Assembly (NCBI GenBank): GCA_958295955.1
Contig: OY282420.1
Coordinates: forward strand, 586,236 to 650,235
Direction of reading: 5' to 3'
DNA length: 64,000 nucleotides
Origin: an uncultured Bryobacterales bacterium
GTDB lineage: Bacteria > Acidobacteriota > Terriglobia > Bryobacterales > UBA6623
The translations under genes were made by a program, and so were the position numbers. Positions 17,561-27,234 of this stretch are shown in pieces. Within the stretch, counting starts at the first letter, position 1; each line of letters opens with the position of its first letter. The notes below the pieces were generated by a model. The model saw only the letters and a program-made list of their open reading frames with translations, was not told the origin of the DNA and did no database searches.

Positions 17561-17985
17561 TGGCGGCGCGCGCGAGACCTCGATGCGGCCGCAACCCCGC
17601 CGCCGGCTTTGCGCCCGCGGTTTTCGTGCTGGGCGCGGTCTTTGCGCTATGCGCGGCGGCGTTCGTCGTCCGCAACGTCCGCGCCGAAGATCGGCAGCCC
17701 GAAGCGGATCGCGTGATCAACGTGGTCGCCGAGCGCTTTACGTTCGTGCCGTCGCGGATTCGCTTGCAACTGGGCGAGACGGTCGAGTTGCGCATTCGCA
17801 GCCTGGATACCAATCACGGGTTCCGCATCGAGAAGACCGGCGTCAACGTGATCGTTCCGAAACGCGGCAAGGGCGACGCGCGGATACTTTTCCGCGCCCA
17901 AGAGAGGGGCGTGTTCCGCTTTCACTGCTCGAAGGCTTGCGGCGCCGGCCATACCATCATGCGCGGGCGGATCGTGGTGAAGTGA
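17560..17985 (+). CDS. Membrane-anchored cupredoxin with a CuA-like site
   Basis: A 141-residue protein with one N-terminal membrane helix (FAPAVFVLGAVFALCAAAFVV) and a periplasmic cupredoxin domain like cytochrome oxidase subunit II. Copper ligands are visible as the His in TNHGFRI and the cluster CSKACGAGHTIM, which matches C-x-E-x-C-G-x-x-H-x-x-M apart from Lys in place of Glu. That Glu ligates copper through its backbone, so a CuA or related centre is still plausible. The ATG overlaps the porin stop (TGATG), so translation is coupled. It likely passes electrons between the di-heme protein that follows and another carrier (inference). Confidence 0.88.
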   Translation: MAARARPRCGRNPAAGFAPAVFVLGAVFALCAAAFVVRNVRAEDRQPEADRVINVVAERFTFVPSRIRLQLGETVELRIRSLDTNHGFRIEKTGVNVIVPKRGKGDARILFRAQERGVFRFHCSKACGAGHTIMRGRIVVK

Positions 17986-17987
17986 CG

Positions 17988-19166
17988 ATGACCGCCGCGT
18001 TTCGCAATGCAGGTTTTTCAGCGCTGCTCGTTTGCGGCGCCGCGTTTGCGCAGAGCGGCTACCGGCCGGCGCAGCCGGGGAATCCCTTGCCGGGAATCGT
18101 CAGCGCAGAGTTCGAGTTGTTCCGCATCGGCCTCGACGATTTCATTGAGGTCGAGGACGCGGGCGAGGGCCTCGGCCCCGCGTTCAACGGCCTCGGCTGC
18201 GCCCAATGCCACGCGACGCCGGCTATCGGGGGCGTAAGTCCGGTTGCCGAGTTCCGCGCGGGACGGCTCGACGCCGCCGGCAATTTCAGCGTTCTTGGCG
18301 GGGATACTCTGTACCACCTGTTTGCGCTGCCGAATCAGGAGTGCCAGCCCGCAATTCCCCCGGACGCCAACGTTATCGCCCGGCGCATTCCCATCCCGCT
18401 GTTCGGCGCGGGCCTGGTCGAGGCGATTCCCGACGACGCCATCCGCGCATTGGCTGACCCCGATGACGGCAACGGAGACGGCGTGAGCGGCCGAGCGGCG
18501 GTCGTCGTGGACGTGGCGACCGGCGGCGAGAGAATCGGACGCTTCGGCTGGAAGGCGCAGCACGCCACGCTGTTGGCCTTCGGCGCGGACGCTTACCGCA
18601 ACGAGATGGGCATCACCAACGATCTGTTCCCAACCGAAACGGCAGCCGGGATCGCCCCCGAAACCCTTGCCGTTTGCGATGCGGTTCCCGATCCGGAAGA
18701 CCGCCGGGAACCGCTCACCGGCCTGCGCGGCATCGACGCGTTCGAGGCGTTCATGAAGTTTCTGGCGCCGGTCGAGCGCGGCCCGGCGGGCGCGGCGGCC
18801 GTCCGCGGGGAAGCGGTATTCGCATCGGTGGGCTGCGCGGCTTGCCACGTCCCCGTGCTGATGACCGGCCGGGACGCCAACCCCGTGTTCGACCGCCGGC
18901 CGGTTCCGCTGTATTCCGACCTGCTGCTGCACGACGTAGCGACGGGGGACGGGATCGCGCAAGGGGCGGCGCAACCGAACGAGATCCGCACGCCGGCCCT
19001 TTGGGGGCTGCGTTTCCGCCGGCCGCTGTTGCACGACGGAGACGCGGCGACGCCGGAAGCAGCGGTGCTCCGGCACGGCAACGAAGCCGCGGACGCCGCA
19101 TCGCGTTTCGTAGAGTTGCCCCCCGACGACCGCGCCGCGCTGCTGGCCTTTCTCGATTCTCTGTAA
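17988..19166 (+). CDS. Di-heme oxidoreductase, DUF1111 family
   Basis: A 392-residue periplasmic c-type cytochrome with a signal peptide (FSALLVCGAAFAQSG). Two haem-attachment motifs, CAQCH at about residue 68 and CAACH in the C-terminal half, flank the family markers GLGPAFNGLGCAQCH, RIPIPLFGAGLVEAIPD, GRFGWKAQHATL and TPALWGLRFRRPLLHDG. DUF1111 proteins are annotated as putative di-heme peroxidases or thiol oxidoreductases and their substrates are mostly unknown. The start lies two bases after the cupredoxin stop. The setting suggests a small periplasmic redox unit under one promoter at 16113. Confidence 0.9.
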   Translation: MTAAFRNAGFSALLVCGAAFAQSGYRPAQPGNPLPGIVSAEFELFRIGLDDFIEVEDAGEGLGPAFNGLGCAQCHATPAIGGVSPVAEFRAGRLDAAGNFSVLGGDTLYHLFALPNQECQPAIPPDANVIARRIPIPLFGAGLVEAIPDDAIRALADPDDGNGDGVSGRAAVVVDVATGGERIGRFGWKAQHATLLAFGADAYRNEMGITNDLFPTETAAGIAPETLAVCDAVPDPEDRREPLTGLRGIDAFEAFMKFLAPVERGPAGAAAVRGEAVFASVGCAACHVPVLMTGRDANPVFDRRPVPLYSDLLLHDVATGDGIAQGAAQPNEIRTPALWGLRFRRPLLHDGDAATPEAAVLRHGNEAADAASRFVELPPDDRAALLAFLDSL

Positions 19167-19287
19167 CCGGCATTGGGCATTTTAGCCATCGCCTTAAACC
19201 AACATGATTGCGCGCCGCGAAGCGGGCCACAACTGTTCATCGCGGGCAGCAGCAACCCATCAACGCAGCAGAGGCCGCCTTATGCAG

Positions 19288-19309
19288 ACTTTCCCCAGAG
19301 AAAGTTTTT
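19288..19309 (+). terminator. Weak intrinsic terminator after the di-heme operon
   Basis: ACTTTC (19288-19293) and GAAAGT (19300-19305) form a six-pair stem with a six-base loop, followed by TTTT. The stem is A/T-rich and short, so it would be a weak terminator, but position and orientation suit the operon ending at 19166. The remaining sequence from 19167 to 19365 shows no gene. Confidence 0.45.
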
Positions 19310-19365
19310 CGCAGCGGGACAGGGGGTAAAATCAGAAGGAAGGGAGTCTCGCAGAGTTATCGACC

Positions 19366-19992
19366 ATGGACAGCGTTTTTATTTACTGGGACAACTCCAA
19401 CATCTTCCACGAGGCGCAGCGCTTGGCCGAAGAGCGGGAGAATAGCCCCGACGCCCGTTACCGCGTACGCATCGATTTCGAGAACATGATGCGTTTGGCG
19501 CACGCCGGCCGTGATGTAAAAAAGGCTCTTGCCGCCGGTTCCGTGCCGCCGGAGATGCGGCAGTTGTGGAACCGAATGGAAAACATGGGCGTGGAAGTGA
19601 ATCTGTTCGACCGCGGCGATTCCGGCCGCGGAGAACAGGACATGCCCGATCGGGTGCTCCAACTACGAATGCTGGAAGACGCCTTGGATTTCAACGGCGA
19701 CCCGGGCATTATCGTCTTGCTGACCGGCGACGGCGCGGGCTATCTCGAAGGCGCGGGTTTCCACACCACTCTGGAGCGCATGCACAAACGGAACTGGCGC
19801 GTGGAGATTCTGTCGTGGAAGCATTCCTGCAATCAGCGGATGCGCCGCTGGGCGCAAGAGAACGGCGTCTTCGTCGCTCTGGACGATTTTTACCAGGCGG
19901 TTACTTTTTTGGCGCCGTCCAGGCCGGGACACGAGCTTGCCCCTTCGCGTTACGCGGCGCCGTTGGACCTGTCGCAGCGGCCGACGGCGTAA
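19366..19992 (+). CDS. NYN-domain (PIN-like) putative ribonuclease
   Basis: A 208-residue cytoplasmic protein of the NYN/LabA-type PIN-like fold. The family's acidic residues are visible in IYWDNSNIF at the N-terminus, in MLEDALDF and in the third strand IVLLTGDGAGYLEGAGF, where the Asp of LTGD follows the central strand. The end of the domain reads WRVEILSWKHSCNQRM. NYN proteins usually cleave RNA. The gene stands alone, with no partner to show whether it works in RNA turnover or in defence. Start MDSVFIYWDNSN begins the first strand directly. Confidence 0.88.
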   Translation: MDSVFIYWDNSNIFHEAQRLAEERENSPDARYRVRIDFENMMRLAHAGRDVKKALAAGSVPPEMRQLWNRMENMGVEVNLFDRGDSGRGEQDMPDRVLQLRMLEDALDFNGDPGIIVLLTGDGAGYLEGAGFHTTLERMHKRNWRVEILSWKHSCNQRMRRWAQENGVFVALDDFYQAVTFLAPSRPGHELAPSRYAAPLDLSQRPTA

Positions 19993-20122
19993 CGGCGCCA
20001 ATGCCCCGGCGGCCCGAAGCGTCAGGGGATGAGCTTGACCAGGGCGGCGCTAAGCGAGACGATGCCGGCGGCGATCGAGGCTTCGTAAACTTCGTCGAGC
20101 ATAGGGCAAGCAGACCCCGCAA

Positions 20123-21568
20123 TTACTCCTCGACAGCCGGCGTCCAATGCTTGGGAGCCTTCCAGTCCGCTGGGGCGGGGGCCGTCATCGGCGGCACTCC
20201 GCCGTCCTCGCGGAGGGCTCGAAATTCTTTGAGCTGTTCGATCATGCGGCGGACTCTGGCGATCTGCCGCCGCGCCAAATCGCGTTCTTCGTGCGGGTCG
20301 TCGCGGATGTTGAAGAGCTCGACGGTCGGCTCTTTGGACGCCTGCAGGTTGCTGCGGTGTCCCGCAGGAGGCGCGTCGGCGGGGTTCGGACCCAGGATCG
20401 GCGGACCCCTGCGCACGATCTTCCAGTCGCCGTCGATCAGCGCCAGTTGCTCGTCCCCGTACCTTTCGTAATAGGAGTAGAACTCGCGCGGCGCCGGGTC
20501 GCGGCGGCCGGCGATCACGTCGAACATGTCCTCGCCGTCCAACGGCTCTCCCGGACCGCCGGCCGCGCCGAGGCCCGCGACGCGGCGCAGCGTCGGCCAG
20601 ACATCCAGATAGCTCATCGCGCCGGATACCTTGCGGCCTCCTCCGGGAATTCCATTGGGCCACCGCAACGCGGACACGACCCGAATGCCGCCCTCGTACA
20701 CGGTTCCTTTCCCGGCTCGCAGCGGCGAGTTGTCGGAAGCGGAAAAACCGCCGTTGTCCGAGGCGAACCACACCAGCGTGCCGCCGGTCAGGCCGTTGCG
20801 ATCGATGGCCTCCAGGATGCGGCCGACCGCGGCATCCAGCGCGGCGACCATTGCCATATAAATGCGCCGTTTCTCGTTTTCCACTTGGGCGAAAGGCGGC
20901 AGCCACTTGTCCGGAACCTGGAACGGCGTGTGCGGAGCGTTGAACGGCACGTAGAGAAAGAACGGGCCGTCTCCGGCGCGGCGGTCGATGTAGTCCACCG
21001 CGGCGTCGGCGATGAGGTCGGTCGAATAGCCCTCGTCGAAGTTGGCCTCGAAACCGCGGTGCCAGTCGAGCTCGCCCTCCCGGAAGTGCGTGAAATAATC
21101 GATGTTGCCGTTGTAGTGGCCGATGTAGAAATTGAAACCCTGATTGAGGGGATGATATTTGCGGAAGGCGTGGCCGATGTGCCACTTCCCCGCGGCGCCC
21201 CGATAGCGATACCCCGCCCTGCCCAGCATTTCAGGCAGCGTTTCCTCGGCCGGCGGCACGCCGACCTTGAGGAACGGACGACAAACGGCGCGCTGCATTC
21301 CGAAACGGATCGGGTAGCGGCCGGTCATCAGTCCCGCCCGCGTCGGAGTGCATACCGGGCAGGCGTAATAGCGTTCCAGTTGGACGCCTTCCTGCGCAAT
21401 GCGGTCGATGTTGGGCGTGGGAATGGCCCCGCCGTGATAGCTCACGTCGTTCCAGCCCTGATCGTCGGAAACGATCAAGACGATATTCGGCTGGGAAGCT
21501 TGCAACAAAGCCTGCAACAGGACGGCGCCGGCTGCAACGGCAAAAAACATTCGCGCCCGATAGATCAT
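20123..21568 (-). CDS. Secreted arylsulfatase-type sulfatase
   Basis: A 481-residue type I sulfatase with an N-terminal signal (FFAVAAGAVLLQALLQAS). The metal-binding start VLIVSDDQGWNDVSYHG and the formylglycine motif CTPTRAGLMTGR (C-x-P-x-R) are intact, as are GKWHIGH and WFASDNGG. The Cys must be converted to formylglycine by an FGE or anSME enzyme; no clearly catalytic one is seen in the window. It is expected to release sulfate from polysaccharide or aryl esters in the periplasm. No SusC/SusD or glycoside hydrolase gene lies beside it, so the substrate is open. It is transcribed in the same direction as the efflux operon behind it, after a short gap. Confidence 0.94.
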   Translation of the reverse strand: MIYRARMFFAVAAGAVLLQALLQASQPNIVLIVSDDQGWNDVSYHGGAIPTPNIDRIAQEGVQLERYYACPVCTPTRAGLMTGRYPIRFGMQRAVCRPFLKVGVPPAEETLPEMLGRAGYRYRGAAGKWHIGHAFRKYHPLNQGFNFYIGHYNGNIDYFTHFREGELDWHRGFEANFDEGYSTDLIADAAVDYIDRRAGDGPFFLYVPFNAPHTPFQVPDKWLPPFAQVENEKRRIYMAMVAALDAAVGRILEAIDRNGLTGGTLVWFASDNGGFSASDNSPLRAGKGTVYEGGIRVVSALRWPNGIPGGGRKVSGAMSYLDVWPTLRRVAGLGAAGGPGEPLDGEDMFDVIAGRRDPAPREFYSYYERYGDEQLALIDGDWKIVRRGPPILGPNPADAPPAGHRSNLQASKEPTVELFNIRDDPHEERDLARRQIARVRRMIEQLKEFRALREDGGVPPMTAPAPADWKAPKHWTPAVEE

Positions 21569-21608
21569 GGCCTGAGGGTATCAGAAGAAGCGGGGCGCAG
21601 ACGCGGTT

Positions 21609-22889
21609 TCACGGCGCCGCGCTTGCGGCCGCATGCATTTCGCCGACGGCGTGGCGCAACTCCGCAAGCGTCTTCCGCACTGCGTAACGCGCGGCGAGCG
21701 CGGCGGCTTGCGCGGCCGCGAGGTTGCTTTCCGCTTGGGCAAGCTCGACCAGGCTTGCCAATTGCTCGCGGTAGCGGGCCCGCGCCAGGCGCGCGGCCTC
21801 GCCCGACAACTCGGCCTGCCGTTCCCGCAAGGGCAGCTTTTCGCGGGCCGCGCGGAATGCGTAAAAGGCGAGGCGCGTTTCGAGCGCCGCGAGTTGTTGC
21901 GCTTCCTCCAGGCAGCGTTCGGCCCGGTCGAGCAGCGCCTCTGCTTCCTCCACCGCGCCCTCGGTTGCGCCGAATGTCAGCAAGGGCATCGAGAGTCCGA
22001 CGCCGAGCGCGGTCAGATTGCTGAGTTGCAGGGGATTGAAGCGCGCCCAACCGCCTGTAAACAAGACCCGGAACCAGGGTTTTCGCTGCGCTTGCGCCAA
22101 AGACAGGACGGCCTGCGCGGCGTCTCGGCGGGCTTGCAGCGCGTGGAGGTCCGGGCGCTGCCCGTAGGCGCGGGCGATCAGGGCATCGAGGGTCTCGGCA
22201 TAGCGCTCCTCTGTCTCGGGTTCGTCTGGCGCGCTCAGGTCTTCAGGGGCGGCGCCCATCGCGTAGGCCAAGCGGGCATGGGCGGCGGCGGATTCTTCTG
22301 CGGCGGCGGCCAGCCTTGCCCGCGCGGCGGCGAGTTGCGCCTCGGCCGCCCCGAAGTCCACCTTCGACCGCAACTCCGCTTCGTAAAACGCCTGCGCCTG
22401 CCGCGCGGCGGCTTCCCGGCCGGCGACAAGGCTCGTGGCGGCCCGCTGCGCGGCGCGAGCATCGAGCGCCGTGAAATAGGCCGTCTCGACGCGCAGCAGA
22501 ACCTCGGCCTCGGCGGCGGCCAGATCCGCCTCGGCGGCGCTCATCCGGTGCTGCTCCACGGCGATGTTCGAGCGGGTTCGACCGAAGTCGAAACCGGGAT
22601 GGGCGATGTTCGCGCCGGCTGCGAAGTTGCGAAAGAACGGCGAATTGGCAAGACCGATCGGGTCCAGGCCGTTCATGGCGCCGGACAGCCCCGCCTTCGA
22701 CAGGCCGCTGAATCCCAATTGCGGCATGCGTCCCGCCTTGGCCATGCGCAAGCGGGCCCGCGCGGCGTCCACCGCCGACCGCGCCGCGCCCACCGACGGA
22801 TGGTTCGCCGGCGCCTCGCGACGGGCCTCTTCAAGACTCACGGCCCAAACGGGAGAAGCGAGCAACAGAGCCACGATCAGGAGCTTCAT
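21609..22889 (-). CDS. TolC-family outer membrane efflux protein
   Basis: A 426-residue outer membrane channel with a signal peptide (MKLLIVALLLASPVWA). It has the two long Ala/Glu/Arg-rich helical hairpins of the TolC fold (for example the stretches around AEADLAAAEAEVLLRVETAYF and its repeat in LERQ-type helices before AELRHAVGE). The first half shows HPSVGAARSAVDAARARL, typical of the family start. The ATG at 22889 is chosen; a TTG at 22904 overlaps the upstream adaptor stop (TTGA). It is the last gene of the operon with the adaptor (22901-24124) and pump (24121-27234), completing a tripartite exporter. Confidence 0.92.
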   Translation of the reverse strand: MKLLIVALLLASPVWAVSLEEARREAPANHPSVGAARSAVDAARARLRMAKAGRMPQLGFSGLSKAGLSGAMNGLDPIGLANSPFFRNFAAGANIAHPGFDFGRTRSNIAVEQHRMSAAEADLAAAEAEVLLRVETAYFTALDARAAQRAATSLVAGREAAARQAQAFYEAELRSKVDFGAAEAQLAAARARLAAAAEESAAAHARLAYAMGAAPEDLSAPDEPETEERYAETLDALIARAYGQRPDLHALQARRDAAQAVLSLAQAQRKPWFRVLFTGGWARFNPLQLSNLTALGVGLSMPLLTFGATEGAVEEAEALLDRAERCLEEAQQLAALETRLAFYAFRAAREKLPLRERQAELSGEAARLARARYREQLASLVELAQAESNLAAAQAAALAARYAVRKTLAELRHAVGEMHAAASAAP

Positions 22890-22900
22890 GGCGGTCTCGA

Positions 22901-24124
22901 TCAACGGACTTCCACGACGGGGACGTTGTTCGCCAGAGGCGCGGATGCGTTCACAACGACGGCGTCATCCGCCGACAGCCCTTGCATGATCCTCACGCGG
23001 CCGCCCGTCTGCAAGCCCGTGACGACCTCGCGGTACACCGCCTGCCCGGCCTCGACGACATAGACCCCTTCTCCCTGCAGCGCCTCGACCGGTACGGTGA
23101 CGGCGCCTTCCAGTCGGCGCAACTCGAGCGTCACCCGGGCGGTCATGCCGGGCTTCAACAAGCCTTCGGGATTGGGCAGGTCGCACTCGGCGCGCAGAGT
23201 GCGGGTCGCCGCGCCGAGCGCTCCGGCCGTGCGGGAGACCTTGCCGGCGATTGCCTCCAGACCCTCGACGGCAATGACGACGGGAGTTCCCCGCTTGACG
23301 AACGCCGCGCCGCTTTCGGGCACGTCCACGACAACGCGGACGCGGTCCACGCGGGCCAGGGAGACCAGCGGCGCGGCCTGCGTCCGAGACGACGATGCGG
23401 CCTGAATCAAGGCTCCGGGATCGACGAACCGTTCCGTGACGACGCCGCTTATCGGCGCGGAGATGTTGGCGTATGCCGCGTGGCGCTTCATGGTTTCCCA
23501 CGCGGCGCGCCTGCTCGCAACGGCTGCTTCGGCAACGCGTGTCTTGGCCCGCGCGGAGCGCAAGAGGCTCTCGGCGGAGGCCGCCGCGGCCTCCGCCCGC
23601 TCCACATCCTGCAGGGGAAGCATATCTTTGTCCCGCTCGCGGACGCCCCGCAAGCGGGCAAGCGTTGCGCGGCGGAATTTCAGATCGGCCTCGTGCCGCC
23701 CCACTGCGGCTCTCGCTTCCTCGACGGCGGCCTCGGCTTCCGCCAGCGCGGCCTTCTTCTCCTCCACAGAAGCCGTCAGTTCCGGCGCCTCGATCACGGC
23801 CAGCGGCTGCCCCTCGCGGACGCGGTCGCCGAGGTCCGCCTCAAGAGATTGCAGATAACCCGTGATCTTCGCGTAAACCGTAACCTGCTCCTCGGCGACG
23901 ATGGCGCCGGCTAGAGTAATCGTGTCGGCGAGCGTGCGGATTTCAGGCTTCGCCGCGGTAACGCGCACGGCCGCGTCTTCCGCTGGAGACTCCTGCGCGG
24001 CGGGCGGCGCCCCGCAACCCAGCGCTCCCAGCGCAACCGGCAGGACGAGCCGGACCGCCCGCCGACCCGCGGCCCGAACGGCGCCGTTGCGCCTCATGAA
24101 GTGCAATCGCTCGACCATGCTCAT
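22901..24124 (-). CDS. RND efflux periplasmic adaptor (membrane fusion protein), lipoprotein
   Basis: A 407-residue adaptor linking the RND pump to the TolC channel across the periplasm. A lipobox (ALGALGCG) ends the N-terminal signal. The first lipoyl half reads EEQVTVYAKITGYLQ, a coiled-coil hairpin spans about residues 110-215, and the second lipoyl half follows with ANISAPISGVVTERFVDPGALI. Barrel and membrane-proximal domains complete it (VTVPVEALQGEG). The ATG at 24124 overlaps the pump stop (ATGA); a second ATG at 24118 is two codons later. It is co-translated with the pump upstream. Confidence 0.93.
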   Translation of the reverse strand: MSMVERLHFMRRNGAVRAAGRRAVRLVLPVALGALGCGAPPAAQESPAEDAAVRVTAAKPEIRTLADTITLAGAIVAEEQVTVYAKITGYLQSLEADLGDRVREGQPLAVIEAPELTASVEEKKAALAEAEAAVEEARAAVGRHEADLKFRRATLARLRGVRERDKDMLPLQDVERAEAAAASAESLLRSARAKTRVAEAAVASRRAAWETMKRHAAYANISAPISGVVTERFVDPGALIQAASSSRTQAAPLVSLARVDRVRVVVDVPESGAAFVKRGTPVVIAVEGLEAIAGKVSRTAGALGAATRTLRAECDLPNPEGLLKPGMTARVTLELRRLEGAVTVPVEALQGEGVYVVEAGQAVYREVVTGLQTGGRVRIMQGLSADDAVVVNASAPLANNVPVVEVR

Positions 24125-27100
24125 TTCTTGAACTGCCGGTACAGCAGGGGAACCGCCACCAACGTCAGCAGCGTCGATGTCGTCAACCCGCCGATCACCG
24201 CGCGCGCCAGCGGCATGATCGGCTCGGCCGGATTGAGCGCCGGCGGCAGCAGAGCCGCCAGCGCGGTTCCGGCGGTCATGAGTATCGGACGGAGCCGCAC
24301 CCGCGCCGATTCCAGCGCCGCGTCGTGCGCGCTCAACCCGCGGGCGCGCAGGCGGTTGGCGAACTCGACGAGCAAAGTCGATGTCGAGGCCGCGATGCCG
24401 ATCATGAAAATCGTGCCCATGAAAGATTGAATGTTGAGCGTCGTGCCGGTCGCCCAGAGAATCCACAGCACGCCGACCAGTCCCAGCGGCACGGCCGGCA
24501 TCACGATGAGCGGGTCCAGAAAACTGCGGAACAAGGCCACCATGACGAAATAGACCAGAACGACCGCCAGAGCGAAGCCGAAAGCCAAGCCGCCGAACGA
24601 TTCCGCAATCGCCTGCGTCTCGCCGCGCAGCGCGATCGAATATCCCTCGGGTACTTCGATTTGCGCCAATCCGCGTTCGATATCCGCGGAAACGCCGCCG
24701 ACGTCGCGCCCTTCGACATTGGCGAAGACATCCGTCACGCGGCTGATGTTCAGATGCGTCAGCTCGGTCGGCGCCGTTTCGCGCCGAATCGAGGCGATGT
24801 TGCGCAGCAGCACGGGCGCCGCGGCAGCGGCCGCGGGCGGGCGCGGAGCGGCTCGCGACACGCCTGAAGTCAACGCGGCGGTCGCGGCCTGGCTCGGCGA
24901 AGTGATTGGAATGTCGAGCAGCGTGTCGATGGAATCGATGTCTTCCTCGCGGTATTGGGCGCCGACGAAATAGTGGTTGCCGTTGCGCTCGTCTATCCAG
25001 AACGCGGGGTCGAAATTCACGCTGGAGTTCAAGCTGGCCACGATGTTTTTGACCGCCTCGTCGGCGTTGATGCCCAGCAGCGCCGCTTTCTCGCGATCGA
25101 TGTCGAGCGCAAGCTGCGGGTAATCGAGCTTCTGTTGGATGCGCACGTCGGCCGTTCCGGGCACTGCCCGGATCACCCGCTGCGCTTCCCGCGCGAGTTC
25201 CGCGGCCGTGGCCATATCGTTGCCCTGAATGCGGACATTGATCGGCGAGGGCAGCCCGAAGTTGATCGCCGAGCCGATCATCCCGCCCGTCTCGAACGAA
25301 AACTCGAGCCGGGGAAAGCGCTCGGCCAGCAACGACCGCAGCTTGCGCACGTGCGCGAACGACCGAGTGCCGCGCTCCGGCGTCAGTTGAACCATCAGCG
25401 TCGAATCCATCGGCCCCGCATTGCGGGTGTAGGCGGCAGGCCAGTCGTACAGCACTCCGGTATTGGAGATGAGCAACTCCAGGTCATCGCCAAGCGCCTC
25501 GGTTACGACTTTTTCCACCGCGGCGACTTGTTCCTCGGTTTTCTCGATGCGCGTTCCCGAGGCGGCCCTGACCTGAATCGAGAACTCGCCCGTGTCGAGC
25601 CGCGGGAAAAGTTCGCGGCCGATGCGCCAATAGAGCGGGACGGAAGCGGCAACGACCGCGGCGACCAGCAGCAACGCGAGGCCGCTGCGGCGCAGCGCTG
25701 CAGCGAGAAAGCGCGCGTATGCCTCCCGCAAGCGCTCGAAGCCGCCTTGCCGCAGGCTGCCGGGCCGCAGAAAGCGGCTGCAATAAGCGGGAACCACGGT
25801 CAACGCTACGGCATACGAAGCCAACATCGCCAAGGTGACGCTCAGAGCCAGCGGCGTGAACAAAAACTTGCCGATCCCCGTCAGGAAAAGGACCGGCGCG
25901 AAAACCACGACGGTGACGGCGGTGGCCACGAGAATCGGAGTGCGCACCTCGTCAGCGCCCGCCCGCGCCGCCTCGCGCGGGGACTTGCCCATGTCGAGAT
26001 GCCGGTGCGTGTTTTCGAGAACGACGATCGAGTCGTCCACCAGGCGGCCCACGGCCAGCGCCAAGCCGCCCAGAGTCATGGCGTTGAGCGTATCGCCCGT
26101 AAAGTAGAGGCCGACGACCGCCGCGGTGATCGACAGCGGCGCCGAGAGCATGATCACCCCGGTCGAGCGCAGGCTGCCGATGAATATCCAGATCATCAAT
26201 GCGGCGAGCAGCGCCCCCAGCAGCGCCTCGCGCTGCAAGCTGCCGATCGCCTTGCGCACGTATATCGATTGATCGAGGACAACGTCGAGATTGACGCCCT
26301 TGGGCAGGCGCTCCAAGATGGTGGAGAGCGTCTGTTTGATGCCGTCCACCACGGCGATCGTGTTCGCGCCCGGCTGGCGGTAGATGGGGATGTACACCTG
26401 CCGCCGGCCGTTCACGCGCACGATGTTCGACTGAATCTGGTGGGTGTCTTCCACCGCGCCGACATCGCGGATGGCGACAGGCGCCCCTCCCTTGCCGATG
26501 CGAATCGGAAAACGGTTCATTTCAGCGACATCGCGGACCATGCCGTTGGCGTTGATCTGATAGTCGAACGGCCCGATCTTGGCGTTTCCGGTGGGGACGA
26601 ACGTGTTGAAGTCCTTGAGCGTGCGGACCACGTCCATCGCGGAAAGATTGCGGGCCGTCAGCTTGTCGCGGTCGACGTAGGCGAGAATGCGCCGGATGCG
26701 GCCGCCGTACACGGCCGGCGCGATGACGCCGGTGATCCCTTGCAGTCGGTTGCGCAACTCGAAATAGGCGATGTCGTAGAGTTGCGTTTCATCGAAGGTC
26801 GGGCTGCTGACGCTGACGAGGCAGAGCGGCCGGCTCGCGGTCGGGTCGAACGGCATAATCATGGGGGGCACGGTGCCCGGCGGCAGGTAATACATATCCG
26901 CGATGGCCAGCGACGACACTTGCGACATGGCCGTGTTGGTGTCGATATCGGGCCGGAAGTAGTCGCGCACGATCGAAACGCCGTTCATCGACCGCGCCTC
27001 CTGGCGCGCGATGCCGTTCGCCTGGCCGGTCCAGCGCTCCAGGCGGCTCGTGATGTCTTTTTCCATCACCTGCGCCGGCATGCCGGGGTACAACGTCAGC

Positions 27101-27234
27101 ACCTGGACCGCGGGAGTGGTGAAGATCGGCAGGATGTCGGTGGCGATGCGCGACGCCGCAACGCCGCCGAGCAACAGCACGGTCAACGCGCCGACAGCGA
27201 CGGCATGCGGGTTTTTAAGAGAGCCGTGGACCAT
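24121..27234 (-). CDS. RND-family efflux pump inner membrane subunit
   Basis: A 1037-residue proton-driven pump with the RND layout of twelve membrane helices and two large periplasmic loops. The relay acidic pair in helix 4 is visible in GGLALAVGRLVDDSIVVLEN. The porter domain contains GIARQEARSMNGVSIVRDYF and a mirrored second half starting near residue 535. The length is normal for the family. It is first in an operon with adaptor and TolC channel. The sequence style (IATDILPIFTTPAVQVLTLYPG) fits the broad HAE1/heavy-metal border group; I see no set of metal-ligand residues that would make it a metal pump, so a hydrophobic toxin or drug is more likely. Confidence 0.95.
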   Translation of the reverse strand: MVHGSLKNPHAVAVGALTVLLLGGVAASRIATDILPIFTTPAVQVLTLYPGMPAQVMEKDITSRLERWTGQANGIARQEARSMNGVSIVRDYFRPDIDTNTAMSQVSSLAIADMYYLPPGTVPPMIMPFDPTASRPLCLVSVSSPTFDETQLYDIAYFELRNRLQGITGVIAPAVYGGRIRRILAYVDRDKLTARNLSAMDVVRTLKDFNTFVPTGNAKIGPFDYQINANGMVRDVAEMNRFPIRIGKGGAPVAIRDVGAVEDTHQIQSNIVRVNGRRQVYIPIYRQPGANTIAVVDGIKQTLSTILERLPKGVNLDVVLDQSIYVRKAIGSLQREALLGALLAALMIWIFIGSLRSTGVIMLSAPLSITAAVVGLYFTGDTLNAMTLGGLALAVGRLVDDSIVVLENTHRHLDMGKSPREAARAGADEVRTPILVATAVTVVVFAPVLFLTGIGKFLFTPLALSVTLAMLASYAVALTVVPAYCSRFLRPGSLRQGGFERLREAYARFLAAALRRSGLALLLVAAVVAASVPLYWRIGRELFPRLDTGEFSIQVRAASGTRIEKTEEQVAAVEKVVTEALGDDLELLISNTGVLYDWPAAYTRNAGPMDSTLMVQLTPERGTRSFAHVRKLRSLLAERFPRLEFSFETGGMIGSAINFGLPSPINVRIQGNDMATAAELAREAQRVIRAVPGTADVRIQQKLDYPQLALDIDREKAALLGINADEAVKNIVASLNSSVNFDPAFWIDERNGNHYFVGAQYREEDIDSIDTLLDIPITSPSQAATAALTSGVSRAAPRPPAAAAAAPVLLRNIASIRRETAPTELTHLNISRVTDVFANVEGRDVGGVSADIERGLAQIEVPEGYSIALRGETQAIAESFGGLAFGFALAVVLVYFVMVALFRSFLDPLIVMPAVPLGLVGVLWILWATGTTLNIQSFMGTIFMIGIAASTSTLLVEFANRLRARGLSAHDAALESARVRLRPILMTAGTALAALLPPALNPAEPIMPLARAVIGGLTTSTLLTLVAVPLLYRQFKK

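Noticed and set aside
20022-20102. A 26-residue minus-strand frame (MLDEVYEASIAAG...) after the NYN gene
   Set aside because: It could be a tiny membrane peptide, but there is no ribosome-binding site, no neighbour coupling and no recognisable family, so chance is likely.
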